Shown: piece after piece, positions 1-8,807 of the stretch
How positions within the stretch are numbered: the stretch's first letter is position 1
Layout of the letters: each line of letters starts with the position of its first letter
Assembly (NCBI GenBank): GCA_934572355.1
Contig: CAKTKV010000050.1
Coordinates: 1-9,958 of the forward strand
From: an uncultured Oscillospiraceae bacterium
GTDB taxonomy: Bacteria > Bacillota > Clostridia > Oscillospirales > Oscillospiraceae
Length of the DNA: 9,958 nt
Direction: 5' to 3'
Position numbers and translations under genes: made by a program
The notes under the pieces: generated by a model
Database searches by the model: none
The model's input: only the letters and a program-made list of their open reading frames with translations
What the model was told of the DNA's origin: nothing

Positions 1-1184
1 ACCGCGGACTTGGCAAGCTGCAAATTGCGCACGTCAGAGGCCGAAAGAGACACCTGCTGCGTCAGATGGAACAGCCCGTTCCCGTTTTCATCCCGCGTCA
101 GATAGCGCCGTATATGCTCCGGTGCCTCCTCCGGGGGAAGGAGCCGTCCGCTGGGAGCTATCACTCCGTGCTCCAGCAGCACCGCCGCAAGATCAACAAG
201 CCCGGAGCCGCACAGCCCGATAGCTTCGCCGCCGCCTATCACGTCGAGCAGGAAGCCGCGGTCATAGACCACGTGACTCACAGCCCCCGTGATGCCGGGC
301 ATGCCGCAGCTTATGCCCGCACCCTCGAACGCCGGACCCGAAGCAACAGCGCAGCAGAGGATACCGCCGCTGCCGCCGAGCGCCATCTCGCCGTTCGTGC
401 CTATGTCGAGAAACAGCCGCTCGCCGGGGTGCTCCGCCATTCCTGCGACGAGGAGCCCCGCAGTGATGTCCCCGCCGACGTAGCCCGCAACGCAGGGTGC
501 GAGACGCACGGGGATGCCGTCGAGCTCCGTGCCGACGGAGTCTTCAAAAAGCGTCTCGGGCTTAAATGGCGCGTGAGCGATGGAGCCGACCGGCCTGCCG
601 TCAAAGATGTGCTGCATGACCGTGTTCCCGGCAAGCACCAGCTCCCGCACCTCGGTTTTGCTGTGCCCGGCATCATCCAGCGCCTGACGGAGAAGCTCCG
701 TGATCTGCCCGCGGATGCATTGCGAAAGCTCCGCAAGGCCGTCTGGGTTTTCAAGCGTGTACTGTATGCGGCTGATAACGTCCGCCCCGTAGGAGGCCTG
801 ACGGTTCCAGCCCTGCGCCTCGGCTAAAAGCTCACCGGACGCGCGGTCGAACAGCCGCAGCGCAGCGGTCGTTGTGCCAAGGTCGACCGCTGCGGCAAGG
901 CCTGTCCTGCCCGGCTGCGCTTTCGGCAGCGCGCCGGTGTTCGTGAGCACAACGCCGCCCGAGGAGTTGGGCAGCTCGACCGTGTCGCCATCCTGCGGTA
1001 TCGTTTTGCAGGCAAGGCGCATAACGCCGTTTACCGGCACGCGGCATTTGCCGCAGCGCCCTTTTCCGCCGCAGGCCGCGGGGACAGAATACCCCGCGCG
1101 CCGAAGCGCGGAAAGCAGGTTTTCACCCGGCTGCACAGAAACTGCCGCGGCTCTGCCGCCCTGTATGATCTGGATGCTTGACAC
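1..1184 (-). CDS. RACo-like ferredoxin/ASKHA (DUF4445) corrinoid-activating protein, C-terminus outside window
   Basis: The first 394 codons are visible. The N-terminus is a compact [2Fe-2S] ferredoxin-like domain with Cys38, Cys44, Cys47 (CGGKGRCGKC) and Cys59. After a short linker comes the ASKHA ATPase part typical of DUF4445 proteins: VDLGTTTAA (100-108), YGADVISR (132-139), LAGNTVMQH (184-192) and LDIGTNGEM (259-267). Proteins of this family (RACo, RamA-like activators) use ATP and a low-potential electron to return inactive Co(II) corrinoid proteins to Co(I); the likely client is the corrinoid domain encoded divergently next door. The start is taken as GTG at 1184-1182, behind a weak GGCGGGTG-like site; an in-frame GTG at 1193-1191 is less well placed. 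The ferredoxin part is short (about 70 residues, only 11 residues between Cys47 and Cys59). Family assignment is firm; the client is inferred from context. Confidence 0.9.
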   Translation of the reverse strand, partial: MSSIQIIQGGRAAAVSVQPGENLLSALRRAGYSVPAACGGKGRCGKCRVPVNGVMRLACKTIPQDGDTVELPNSSGGVVLTNTGALPKAQPGRTGLAAAVDLGTTTAALRLFDRASGELLAEAQGWNRQASYGADVISRIQYTLENPDGLAELSQCIRGQITELLRQALDDAGHSKTEVRELVLAGNTVMQHIFDGRPVGSIAHAPFKPETLFEDSVGTELDGIPVRLAPCVAGYVGGDITAGLLVAGMAEHPGERLFLDIGTNGEMALGGSGGILCCAVASGPAFEGAGISCGMPGITGAVSHVVYDRGFLLDVIGGGEAIGLCGSGLVDLAAVLLEHGVIAPSGRLLPPEEAPEHIRRYLTRDENGNGLFHLTQQVSLSASDVRNLQLAKSA

Positions 1185-1206
1185 GCGCTTCACCCGCCAA
1201 TATAAT
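1178..1206 (+). promoter_or_regulatory. Consensus sigma-70/SigA promoter for the corrinoid methyltransferase operon
   Basis: A -35 box TTGACA (1178-1183) and a -10 box TATAAT (1201-1206) are separated by exactly 17 bp, a full match to the housekeeping consensus. Transcription should begin near 1213, leaving a leader of about 55 nt before the ATG at 1269. The -35 box overlaps the GTG start (1184-1182) of the divergent activator gene, so polymerase binding here would cover the 5' end of that gene. Confidence 0.85.
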
Positions 1207-1268
1207 ATAAAAATAGCTGTTAAGTTATTTTACGCGGAAACCGATTTAACTGTCAAGAGGCATTACGT
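1185..1268. other. AT-rich divergent intergenic region
   Basis: These 84 bases separate the minus-strand activator gene from the plus-strand operon and are much more AT-rich than the flanking genes. They hold the plus-strand -10 box and the leader with AAGAGG (1255-1260), placed 8 nt before the ATG at 1269. A minus-strand promoter should also lie here, but no good -35/-10 pair was found; TATATT (1204-1199 on the minus strand) is a possible -10 lying very close to the start codon. The space is too short for a cobalamin riboswitch. Confidence 0.6.
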
Positions 1269-1796
1269 ATGACGGAGCTGTTTACCCTGAGCCGGGAGCT
1301 TGGCTTCACTGCCGCCGCGCTGGTGAATATGTCCGCGCTGACCCCGCTGGAGGAGGTGCGCGCCATGTGTGAGGCCGACCGCTGCGGAAGGTACGGCAGG
1401 AGCTGGGCGTGCCCGCCCGGCTGCGGGACGCTCGAACATGCGCGCTCACGCATAGAGCGGTACTCGGAGGGCATCCTCGTGCAGAGCACGGCGGAGCTTG
1501 CGGATGAGTTTGACTATGAGGGCATAACAAAGCTCACCGAGGAGCATAAGCGCCGCTTTGCAAGCTTTGCACGTCAGGCGCGGCTCATGTACCCGGACTG
1601 CCTGCCGCTCACTGCCGGGACGTGTACGCTGTGCAGAACCTGCACCTACCCTGACCGCCCCTGCCGCTACCCTAACCGTCGGCTGTCGTCGATGGAGGCC
1701 TACGGGCTTTTTGTCAGCGACGTCTGCACAAAGTCGGGGCTCAAATATAATTACGGTCCGCGCACCCTGACCTTCACCTCATGTGTTCTTTATTGA
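1269..1796 (+). CDS. DUF2284 Cys-rich predicted metal-binding protein
   Basis: This 175-residue protein matches the DUF2284 family by its signature GRSWACPPGCGTLE (43-56) and its Cys-rich C-terminal half. It has 11 cysteines: 34, 39, 48, 52, 111, 119, 122, 125, 132, 153 and 172. The run C119-x2-C122-x2-C125-x6-C132 resembles an iron-sulfur ligand set, so metal or Fe-S binding is likely, though no biochemical role is established for the family to my knowledge. No signal peptide or membrane segment is evident, so it should be cytosolic. It is the first gene after the consensus promoter, and its TGA (1794-1796) touches the ribosome binding site of the methyltransferase gene, implying co-expression. 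A role in electron transfer to, or metal handling for, the corrinoid protein is inference only. Confidence 0.85.
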   Translation: MTELFTLSRELGFTAAALVNMSALTPLEEVRAMCEADRCGRYGRSWACPPGCGTLEHARSRIERYSEGILVQSTAELADEFDYEGITKLTEEHKRRFASFARQARLMYPDCLPLTAGTCTLCRTCTYPDRPCRYPNRRLSSMEAYGLFVSDVCTKSGLKYNYGPRTLTFTSCVLY

Positions 1797-1802
1797 AGGA
1801 GG
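1796..1802 (+). promoter_or_regulatory. Ribosome binding site AAGGAGG that fixes the methyltransferase start
   Basis: A near-perfect Shine-Dalgarno sequence lies 7 nt before the ATG at 1810. It decides between that ATG and an upstream in-frame GTG at 1783, which would place this site inside the coding region. Its first base is the last base of the DUF2284 stop codon, an arrangement that favours translational coupling. Confidence 0.85.
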
Positions 1803-1809
1803 CACCATA

Positions 1810-3540
1810 ATGTCCACACCGAAAGAGATATTCCTCGAGCTCATCAAGCCCGACGGCCAGCCGGAGCGCCAGCTGAAGCAGTATGAGGCGCTGCACATGT
1901 GCCTGGACGATCCTATCAACACCTATCTGCGCGGCAACCGCAAGCGCGGCACGGTCAGCGTTGACCGGTGGGGGACGACCATCAGCTTCCCGCAGGATGC
2001 GCCCGGCCCTATGCCTGTGCATGGCGAGGGCGTGACCGTCTGCCCGGATATCACGCGCTGGAGGGAGACCGTCCACGCTCCGGATCTCGACGCCGCCTGC
2101 GCCGCCGGGTGGGACACATGCCGGAGACATGCCGCGCTCGCCGAGGCCGAGGGCAAGCTCGTTGCCGGGTTCATGGGTACGGGTATATTCGAGCAGTGCC
2201 ATTTCCTCATGGGCTTTGAGGACACGCTCACAAACCTCTACGAGCACCCGGATGAGATGCACGAGCTTATAGAGACCATCACCGAGTACCGCCTTGACTA
2301 TGTCCGCCGCCTTATCGACGGGCTGAAGCCTGAGGTCATCTTCTCGCATGACGACTGGGGCACGAAGAACGCCCTGTTCATGAAGCCGGATATGTGGCGC
2401 GAGTTCTTCAAGGAGCCATACCGCCGCTTCTACGGCTATATCCGCTCCCGCGGCGTGATCGCTATCCACCATGCAGACTCCTACCTTGTCCCGATCGTGG
2501 ACGATATGGCGGAGATCGGCATCCAGGTCTGGCAGGGCACACTCCCGGAAAACGACATACCCGCACTCCAGCGGCACCTGAACGGCAGGCTCACGCTCAT
2601 GGGCGGCTTCGGCGCGGCGATCGACCGCGCTGACGCACAGCCTGAGGAAATCCTTGCCTACGCCCGCGATACGCTGCGCCGCTGCTGCCCCGGCGGGCAC
2701 TTCATCCCCAGCATCACCTACGGCTTGCCGGGGACTGTGTTCAAGCATGTGGATCAGTATCTTGACGAGGCTGTGGACGAATATAACGCATGCCTGCACG
2801 TCCCGGCGGTCATCCTCCCGCCAATCCCGCGCCGCTCCGCCGAGAGCGCCAAGACCGCGCCCGTGCAGAAGGCGGCGGAGACAGGCGAGCCTGCCGACCT
2901 CATGGGGCGCATCTCCGCGGCGCTCGAACAGGGGCAGCAGAAGAAGCTGCTCGCGCTCTGCGATGAGGCGCTTGATGAAGGCTATGCCCCCGCGACCATT
3001 CTCTCCGACGGGCTCATTCAGGGCATGAACAGGCTGGGCGAAGCCTTCTCCGCAAATCGCGCCTTCGTGCCGGAGATGCTTATTGCCGCCCGCTGCATGA
3101 ACGCTGTGATGGAGCGCTTAAAGCCGCTCATGGCCGGTGAGGGCAATGAGCCGGTAGGCCGCGCCTGCCTCGGCACGGTCAAGGGCGACATGCACGATAT
3201 CGGCAAAAACCTTGTGAAGATCATGATGGAGGGCAGCGGCATAGAGGTCATCGACCTCGGCGTGGACACCTCGGCGGAGGAGTTCGTCGATACCGCCGTC
3301 GCGAACGATTGCGGCATCATCGCCTGTTCCTCGCTGCTGACGACGACAATGCAGGAGATGCGCCGCGTGGTAGAGCTTGTGAACGCGCGCGGTCTGCATG
3401 ACCGGATAAAGATAATGATCGGCGGCGCGCCGATCACTCAGGGCTTCTGCGACGATATCGGCGCGGACAGCTACACGCCTGACGCGGCCGCGGCCGCCCG
3501 CCGCGCAGTCGAGATACTCCGCGCGCAGCGCGCATCATGA
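1810..3540 (+). CDS. CmuA-like fusion: UROD/MtaA-family methyltransferase plus corrinoid-binding domain
   Basis: This 576-residue protein has two functional halves. Residues 1 to about 335 form a UROD-like TIM barrel of the MtaA/CmuA type (for example SHDDWGTKNALF, then IHHADSY at 219-225, then MGGF before the last helices). After a Pro/Ala-rich linker, residues 363-445 form the helical cap of B12-binding proteins. Residues 450-576 form the cobalamin Rossmann domain with GDMHDIGKN, in which D460-x-H462-x-x-G465 supplies the lower cobalt ligand His462, and a later GGAPIT. The protein should therefore carry its own corrinoid and move a methyl group between it and a substrate or acceptor in the cytosol. 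The layout matches chloromethane methyltransferase CmuA. The barrel lacks the usual zinc-ligand Cys residues: HxC is HHA (220-222), and the later conserved Cys region reads TYG (303-305). Substrate unknown. It follows DUF2284 directly and precedes an SDR by 19 nt. Confidence 0.88.
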   Translation: MSTPKEIFLELIKPDGQPERQLKQYEALHMCLDDPINTYLRGNRKRGTVSVDRWGTTISFPQDAPGPMPVHGEGVTVCPDITRWRETVHAPDLDAACAAGWDTCRRHAALAEAEGKLVAGFMGTGIFEQCHFLMGFEDTLTNLYEHPDEMHELIETITEYRLDYVRRLIDGLKPEVIFSHDDWGTKNALFMKPDMWREFFKEPYRRFYGYIRSRGVIAIHHADSYLVPIVDDMAEIGIQVWQGTLPENDIPALQRHLNGRLTLMGGFGAAIDRADAQPEEILAYARDTLRRCCPGGHFIPSITYGLPGTVFKHVDQYLDEAVDEYNACLHVPAVILPPIPRRSAESAKTAPVQKAAETGEPADLMGRISAALEQGQQKKLLALCDEALDEGYAPATILSDGLIQGMNRLGEAFSANRAFVPEMLIAARCMNAVMERLKPLMAGEGNEPVGRACLGTVKGDMHDIGKNLVKIMMEGSGIEVIDLGVDTSAEEFVDTAVANDCGIIACSSLLTTTMQEMRRVVELVNARGLHDRIKIMIGGAPITQGFCDDIGADSYTPDAAAAARRAVEILRAQRAS

Positions 3541-3559
3541 AGAAACAGGAGGAAGCATT

Positions 3560-4321
3560 ATGAAGATAGCAGTTATAACCGGCGCGTCCGCCGGGATAGG
3601 CCGGGAGTTTGTCTACGCGGTGGATAAGTACGATAGCTTTGATGAGATCTGGGTCATCGCCCGCCGGCGCGAGCGCCTTGAGGAGCTTGCCGCAAAGTGC
3701 CGCAACCCCATCCGCCCCATCGCACTCGACCTCTCTGACCTCGGCAGTATCAAGGAATATAAGGCGCTGCTCGAAAAGGAGCAGCCGCAGATAAGCATCC
3801 TTGTGAACGCCGCGGGCTGCGGTGTGTTCGGCCCCTTTGAGGAGAAGGAGCTTGATAAGCTCCTCGCGAGCGCGCGGCTCAACTCCCTTGCGCTCACCGC
3901 CATGTGCCATATGAGTCTGCCGTATATGACCTCCGGCAGCAGCATTGTCAACATGGGCTCGAACTCCGCGTGGCAGCCAGTGCCGTATCAGGCGGTGTAC
4001 GGCGCGAGCAAGAGCTATGTCCTCAGTTTCTCCCGCGCGCTGTGGCGCGAGCTGCGAGCGCAAGGCATTCATGTCATGTGCGTCTGCCCCGGCTGGATAA
4101 AGACGGAGTTCCAGCAGGTCGCGCAGCACGATAAGTATATCCACTATGTCGATAAGTGGTACGGCCCCGATGAGGTCGCCGCTCAGGCCATGAAGGACCT
4201 CAAAAAGAAAAAGCTCGTCTCCATCCTCGGCCACCCCGTGCGCCGCCAGGTGCGTCTCGTCAAATTCCTGCCCGTGAAGCTCGTCATGAGTATATGGTGC
4301 AAACAGCAGAACATAAAATAG
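3560..4321 (+). CDS. Short-chain dehydrogenase/reductase (classical SDR)
   Basis: This 253-residue protein has the complete classical SDR set: the nucleotide-binding TGASAGIG (7-14), NAAG (83-86), the catalytic tetrad Asn108, Ser134, Tyr147 and Lys151 (YGASK at 147-151), and PGWIKTEF (177-184). It is expected to be a cytosolic NAD(P)-dependent oxidoreductase acting on a carbonyl/alcohol pair; the substrate cannot be read from sequence. The basic, hydrophobic C-terminus (about 215-253, beginning with a run of lysines) may contact membrane or lipid, but no clear transmembrane helix is present. The start is set by AGGAGG (3547-3552), 7 nt upstream. It lies 19 nt after the methyltransferase and just before the terminator, so it is probably the last gene of that operon. 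Processing of a demethylated product is a guess from position. Confidence 0.9.
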   Translation: MKIAVITGASAGIGREFVYAVDKYDSFDEIWVIARRRERLEELAAKCRNPIRPIALDLSDLGSIKEYKALLEKEQPQISILVNAAGCGVFGPFEEKELDKLLASARLNSLALTAMCHMSLPYMTSGSSIVNMGSNSAWQPVPYQAVYGASKSYVLSFSRALWRELRAQGIHVMCVCPGWIKTEFQQVAQHDKYIHYVDKWYGPDEVAAQAMKDLKKKKLVSILGHPVRRQVRLVKFLPVKLVMSIWCKQQNIK

Positions 4322-4330
4322 TTGCTTTTC

Positions 4331-4353
4331 AGGCGGCACATTATGTGCCGCCT
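4331..4353 (+). terminator. Hairpin terminator closing the methyltransferase operon
   Basis: AGGCGGCACA (4331-4340) and TGTGCCGCCT (4344-4353) form a perfect 10-bp GC-rich stem with a 3-nt TTA loop, starting 9 nt after the SDR stop codon. The downstream tract TTGAATTTAT is only moderately T-rich, so efficiency may be partial. It separates the corrinoid operon from the RNA methyltransferase gene. Confidence 0.78.
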
Positions 4354-4376
4354 TGAATTTATAAGCCAATATACTC

Positions 4377-4420
4377 TTGATTAATTCAAAAAGCTGTATT
4401 AATATAGAGCCTACTATAAT
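4377..4420 (+). promoter_or_regulatory. Candidate promoter(s) for the RNA methyltransferase-dprA-topA-trmFO cluster
   Basis: The AT-rich gap after the terminator contains two overlapping possibilities. One is TTGATT (4377-4382), 17 bp, TAATAT (4400-4405). The other is a perfect TATAAT -10 at 4415-4420 without a recognisable -35. Either would give a short leader before the ATG at 4448. The ribosome binding site there is weak (AGCAGG at 4435-4440, or GGGGA slightly farther upstream). Confidence 0.5.
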
Positions 4421-4447
4421 AATTAAAATGGGGAAGCAGGCTTTTCA

Positions 4448-5200
4448 ATGGACGCGGAACGCATAAGCTCAAGGAAAAACAAATATATTGCTCATCTGCG
4501 CGCTCTCGCGTCTGATGCTGAGTACCGCTATGGCTGCGCGGAGTACCTCTGCGACGGGATGAAGCTGCTCACCGAAGCGCTCGATAAGGGCGCGCGGGTG
4601 CGGTCGGTGCTGTGGAAGGATGCAGCGGTGGAGCTTCCTGGGCTTGAGGGCGCAAAGCAGTACATCGCCCCGGCGGAGCTTTTCGATTACGCTTCCCCTA
4701 TGAAGAACAGCCCCGGCCCGGTGTTCACGCTCGCAATGCCCGAGGAGCATAACGCGGAGATGCGCCGCGCCGTCCTGCTTGAAAACGTGCAGGACCCCGG
4801 CAATGTCGGTACCGTAATCCGCACGGCGGCGGCGCTGGGCTTTGACACCGTGATCCTCTGCGGCGCCTGCGCGGATGTATACAGTCCCAAGACCGCCCGC
4901 GCCACAATGGGCGCGATATTTCGTGAGAACATCGTCCGCATGGATGCTGCCGCCGCCGCGGAATATATCCACAGCCGCGGCATGAAGCTTTACGGCGCGG
5001 CGCTCTCAGAGCGCGCGGCGGATATCCGCACGGCGGAGCTCAAAGATGCTGTCGTCGCCATCGGCAGCGAGGGCAGGGGACTGAGCGCGGAGCTTCTGAG
5101 CCTGTGCGACGGGGAGCTTATCATCCCCATGACGCCGGGCAGCGAATCCTTCAACGCCGCGATCGCCGCGGCAATAGTCATGTGGGAGATCGTGAGATAA
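4448..5200 (+). CDS. SpoU/TrmH-family RNA 2'-O-ribose methyltransferase
   Basis: This 250-residue protein transfers a methyl group from S-adenosylmethionine to a ribose 2'-hydroxyl in rRNA or tRNA. The N-terminal part (about 1-100) fits the small substrate-binding domain of the RlmB/YsgA type. The C-terminal SPOUT knot domain shows all three family motifs: ENVQDPGNVGTVIRTA (112-127, with the catalytic Asn/Arg region), IGSEGRGL (205-212) and IPMTPGSESFNAAIA (226-240, where ESFN replaces the commoner ESLN). SPKTARATMGAIFR (146-159) is also typical. Length is normal for the family. The target nucleotide cannot be decided, so no gene name is given. It starts a plus-strand cluster and is followed 22 nt later by dprA. 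Confidence 0.92.
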   Translation: MDAERISSRKNKYIAHLRALASDAEYRYGCAEYLCDGMKLLTEALDKGARVRSVLWKDAAVELPGLEGAKQYIAPAELFDYASPMKNSPGPVFTLAMPEEHNAEMRRAVLLENVQDPGNVGTVIRTAAALGFDTVILCGACADVYSPKTARATMGAIFRENIVRMDAAAAAEYIHSRGMKLYGAALSERAADIRTAELKDAVVAIGSEGRGLSAELLSLCDGELIIPMTPGSESFNAAIAAAIVMWEIVR

Positions 5201-5222
5201 ACTGAGAGGGCAGGTGAGGCAG

Positions 5223-6443
5223 ATGTCCGCAATAAAATACTGGCTGTGGCTGTCGAGCCTGACCAATGTGAGACCTTCGTCAAAGGCCGCGCTTATCGAC
5301 CATTACGGCGACGCCGAGCGCGCGTGGTTCGCGCCCGAGGGCGAGTTCAAGACCGTGCACGGCGTGAGCGCCAATGACGCGGCGGTGCTCGAAGCGCGGG
5401 ACATGAGCGCCTGTGACAATATCCTCTCCGAGTGCGACCGGCAGGGGATAGATATATTGACCATGCAGGACGCGCGCTATCCGCGCTGGCTCTGCAACAC
5501 CTACGCTCCGCCGCCGGTGCTGTACGTCAAGGGCCGGCTCCCGAACGTGGACGACACCCCGGCGATAGCGATCGTCGGTACGCGCAGGGCAAGCCCATAC
5601 GGGCTCAAGATGGCGCGCACTCTCGCCTTTGAGATCGTCAAATGCGGCGGCATTATCGTCTCCGGCCTTACCGAGGGCGTTGACCGCGCCGCAGCTGAGG
5701 GCTGTCTGCTTGCCGGCGGCAGGTGCATCGGCGTTCTCGGTACGCCGCACGGCGAGGATAACCGCCTGCAAAGGGACGTTGCCGCCACCGGCGCGCTCAT
5801 AAGCGAGTACCCGCCCGGCACCGTCACGCAGAAGTTCTTCTTCCGTGACCGCAACCGTGTGAGCGCGGGGCTTTCTCAGGGCGTCGTCGTGGTCGAAGCG
5901 CCTGAGCGCAGCGGCAGTCTCCTCTTCGCGCAGGAGGCACTTGAGCAGGGGCGCGAGATATTCGCCGTACCCGGCAATGCCGATGCCGAGAACAGCGTCG
6001 GCACCATCCGCCTCATCAAGGACGGGGCGAAGCCCGTGACGAGCGGCTGGGACGTTATGTGCGAGTTCGAAGCGCTGTTTCCGGACAAGATAGTGAAGCC
6101 GAGCGGACGTATCAGCGTTCCGGCGGAAGTGAAAAACGTACCGCCTGAGCGGACAAAACCTGCCGCAAAGCAGGAAAAAACACCGCTTTCGACAAAAAAA
6201 GAGATTGACAACAACATAACCAAAGGATATATTGACTTGTCAGAACAGCTCTCCCGGTTAAATGAGGAGCAGCTGAAGATAATCACGGCCATCGGCAGTG
6301 AGCAGGCACATATCGACGATGTGATCGAACGCACCGGTTTGGGCACGGCAAAGGTGCTCTCGCAGCTGACGGTGCTGGAGATCAAGGGCTACATCCGCCG
6401 CGTACCCGGGCGGAGAGTGAGCCTGAATACGGCAATGAAATGA
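5223..6443 (+). CDS. dprA: DNA processing protein DprA (Smf family)
   Basis: DprA binds incoming single-stranded DNA in the cytosol and loads RecA on it during natural transformation; it is also widespread in species not known to be competent. This 406-residue copy has an N-terminal helical region (1-100), a DprA Rossmann fold with VGTRRASPYG (118-127), SGLTEGVD (147-154), RDRNRVSAGLS (208-218), EAPERSGSL (225-233) and FAVPGN (247-252), then a charged linker (about 290-335) and a C-terminal winged-helix domain (about 341-400). The loop usually reading GxGxDxxYPxxN is shortened to VLGTPHGEDN (171-180), without the Tyr-Pro pair. ATG 5223 was preferred over an in-frame GTG at 5214 because the protein then begins as family members do (YWLWLSSL); ribosome binding sites do not settle it. 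topA follows after 9 nt. Confidence 0.94.
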   Translation: MSAIKYWLWLSSLTNVRPSSKAALIDHYGDAERAWFAPEGEFKTVHGVSANDAAVLEARDMSACDNILSECDRQGIDILTMQDARYPRWLCNTYAPPPVLYVKGRLPNVDDTPAIAIVGTRRASPYGLKMARTLAFEIVKCGGIIVSGLTEGVDRAAAEGCLLAGGRCIGVLGTPHGEDNRLQRDVAATGALISEYPPGTVTQKFFFRDRNRVSAGLSQGVVVVEAPERSGSLLFAQEALEQGREIFAVPGNADAENSVGTIRLIKDGAKPVTSGWDVMCEFEALFPDKIVKPSGRISVPAEVKNVPPERTKPAAKQEKTPLSTKKEIDNNITKGYIDLSEQLSRLNEEQLKIITAIGSEQAHIDDVIERTGLGTAKVLSQLTVLEIKGYIRRVPGRRVSLNTAMK

Positions 6444-6452
6444 GGATAAATA

Positions 6453-8804
<2,352 letters not shown>

Positions 8805-8807
8805 TTA

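Noticed and set aside
66..827. 253-codon plus-strand frame at the left edge
   Set aside because: It is antisense to the ferredoxin-ASKHA gene, which has clear motifs on the minus strand; the plus translation has none.
1219..1250. GTTAA (1219-1223) and TTAAC (1246-1250) as an operator palindrome
   Set aside because: Only 5-bp arms with a 22-nt gap in AT-rich DNA; expected by chance.
1185..1268. Possible cobalamin riboswitch upstream of the corrinoid operon
   Set aside because: The gap is 84 nt with about 55 nt of leader, far shorter than a cobalamin riboswitch, and no B12-box-like sequence was seen.
1774..2799. 341-codon open frame on the minus strand opposite the methyltransferase barrel
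   Set aside because: It overlaps the well-supported plus-strand gene, has no family motif and begins inside it; treated as antisense shadow.
3484..3497. Two overlapping GCGGCCGC palindromes
   Set aside because: They encode an Ala-rich helix near the end of the corrinoid domain and arise from GCG/GCC alanine codon choice; no sign of a functional site.
3434..4369. 311-codon open frame on the minus strand opposite the SDR
   Set aside because: It would read through the terminator hairpin and the whole SDR gene, and its translation resembles no family.
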